A DNA stretch of 5,452 nucleotides, from assembly GCA_030612605.1 (NCBI GenBank), contig JAUWNO010000168.1:1-5452 (forward strand). Direction: 5' to 3'. Under the pieces are notes generated by a model. The model ran no database searches. It saw nothing but the letters and a program-made list of their open reading frames with translations, and was not told the DNA's origin. Of the stretch, positions 4,945 to 5,452 are shown piece after piece. The position numbers and the translations under genes are program-made. This DNA is from Armatimonadota bacterium. GTDB taxonomy: Bacteria > Cloacimonadota > Cloacimonadia > Cloacimonadales > TCS61. Position 1 is the first letter of the stretch, and each line of letters begins with the position of its first letter.

Positions 4945-5452
4945 TTATTCTCGATCTGGCAGGTCGATATACAAAACGCTCATCACACAAAAAATACTGG
5001 AATTATCAATCTCCTGAATTCTGGCAGACACATTCAAACCAGATGTTAATTCCAGAAACTCTTTGGGAGAAACTGTAGTAGCTGTGAATCCATCTTGGCA
5101 AACTATATTTCCGTTTCCCGTTTTTTCCTCATCTATCTCACCGAGAAGTCCGTGCTCTGCCTGAGCTTGAAACCACTGCAAACGCTCTTCCCAGAAATTT
5201 GAGGAATAGCTCGAAAAAAACACCTTTCCACCTTTTCTGGTTACTCGAATAGCCTCTTTAAGAATTTCTTTTTTATCCTCATGAAAGGCTGAAATACCAT
5301 TTTGAATGCAAACTACAACGTCAAATTCCCCATCTTCGAAATCCAGATTGATCGCATTCATTTTGTATAATTCATAAGCATGTTTATTTCCTAAAAAAGT
5401 GTGTGCGTGTTCCAGGCTATCTGCTGATGTATCTATGCCAATCACTCTTTTT
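4945..5452 (-). CDS. Class I SAM-dependent methyltransferase, C-terminal part
   Basis: The frame stays open to the window edge, so the N-terminus, including the glycine-rich SAM-binding motif I, lies outside; 168 residues are visible. The visible part begins KRVIGIDTSADSLEHA, the strand-2 acidic loop that binds the SAM ribose through its aspartate. It continues with NLDFEDGEFDVVVCIQNGIS (the motif II region) and RVTRKGGKVFFSSY (the motif III region), the order of a Methyltransf_11/25-type Rossmann fold. A GTG within the frame (5445) would give an apparent start but falls inside the core fold, so it is not the real one. The substrate is unknown. The C-terminal half (NFWEERLQWFQAQAEHG onward) is probably the substrate-recognition part. 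No link to the nfn operon is evident, and a terminator-like hairpin separates them. Confidence 0.8.
   Translation of the reverse strand, partial: KRVIGIDTSADSLEHAHTFLGNKHAYELYKMNAINLDFEDGEFDVVVCIQNGISAFHEDKKEILKEAIRVTRKGGKVFFSSYSSNFWEERLQWFQAQAEHGLLGEIDEEKTGNGNIVCQDGFTATTVSPKEFLELTSGLNVSARIQEIDNSSIFCVMSVLYIDLPDRE

Overview
The window is AT-rich bacterial DNA with strong Shine-Dalgarno sites (AAGGAG, AGGAGG), tight gene packing inside one operon, and genes for anaerobic redox metabolism. The NfnAB pair (ferredoxin-, NADH- and NADPH-linked electron bifurcation) points to a fermentative or otherwise strictly anaerobic bacterium. A Fis-type helix-turn-helix tail at the left edge fits a sigma-54 activator or NtrC-type regulator. 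The taxon cannot be fixed from this sequence. An uncultured anaerobic lineage such as Cloacimonadota is only a guess.

Layout. Positions 2-73 (+) are the last codons of a Fis-type regulator. Positions 74-518 are an AT-rich gap holding a degenerate CAAAT-type quasi-repeat and several small inverted repeats. Positions 519-809 (+) encode an unrecognised 96-residue protein with a clear ribosome binding site. Positions 814-958 hold a near-palindromic 129-bp insertion flanked by an 8-bp direct repeat, lying exactly at the 3' end of nfnB. Positions 4451 down to 950 (- strand) form a three-gene operon: a double metal-ribbon protein, nfnA and nfnB. Positions 4452-4944 are intergenic and contain, in the order read on the - strand, a terminator-like hairpin, a weak promoter candidate and the operon's ribosome binding site. 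Positions 4945-5452 (-) are the C-terminal part of a class I SAM-dependent methyltransferase that runs off the window.

How the genes work together. NfnA (FAD, NAD and [2Fe-2S]) and NfnB (two [4Fe-4S], FAD and NADPH) should form the soluble bifurcating transhydrogenase that couples NADH and reduced ferredoxin to NADPH formation, reversibly. The unusual point is that NfnB carries an extra N-terminal module of about 130 residues with nine candidate metal ligands. The first gene of the operon consists almost wholly of two more copies of the same module. All three copies share one ligand pattern: C-x2-C, C-x2-C, C-x2-C, then C-x4-C-x2-H. A module family linked in this way to an electron-bifurcating enzyme is the best candidate in the window for something undescribed. 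It could be a zinc-based scaffold or regulator, or a rubredoxin-like iron centre.
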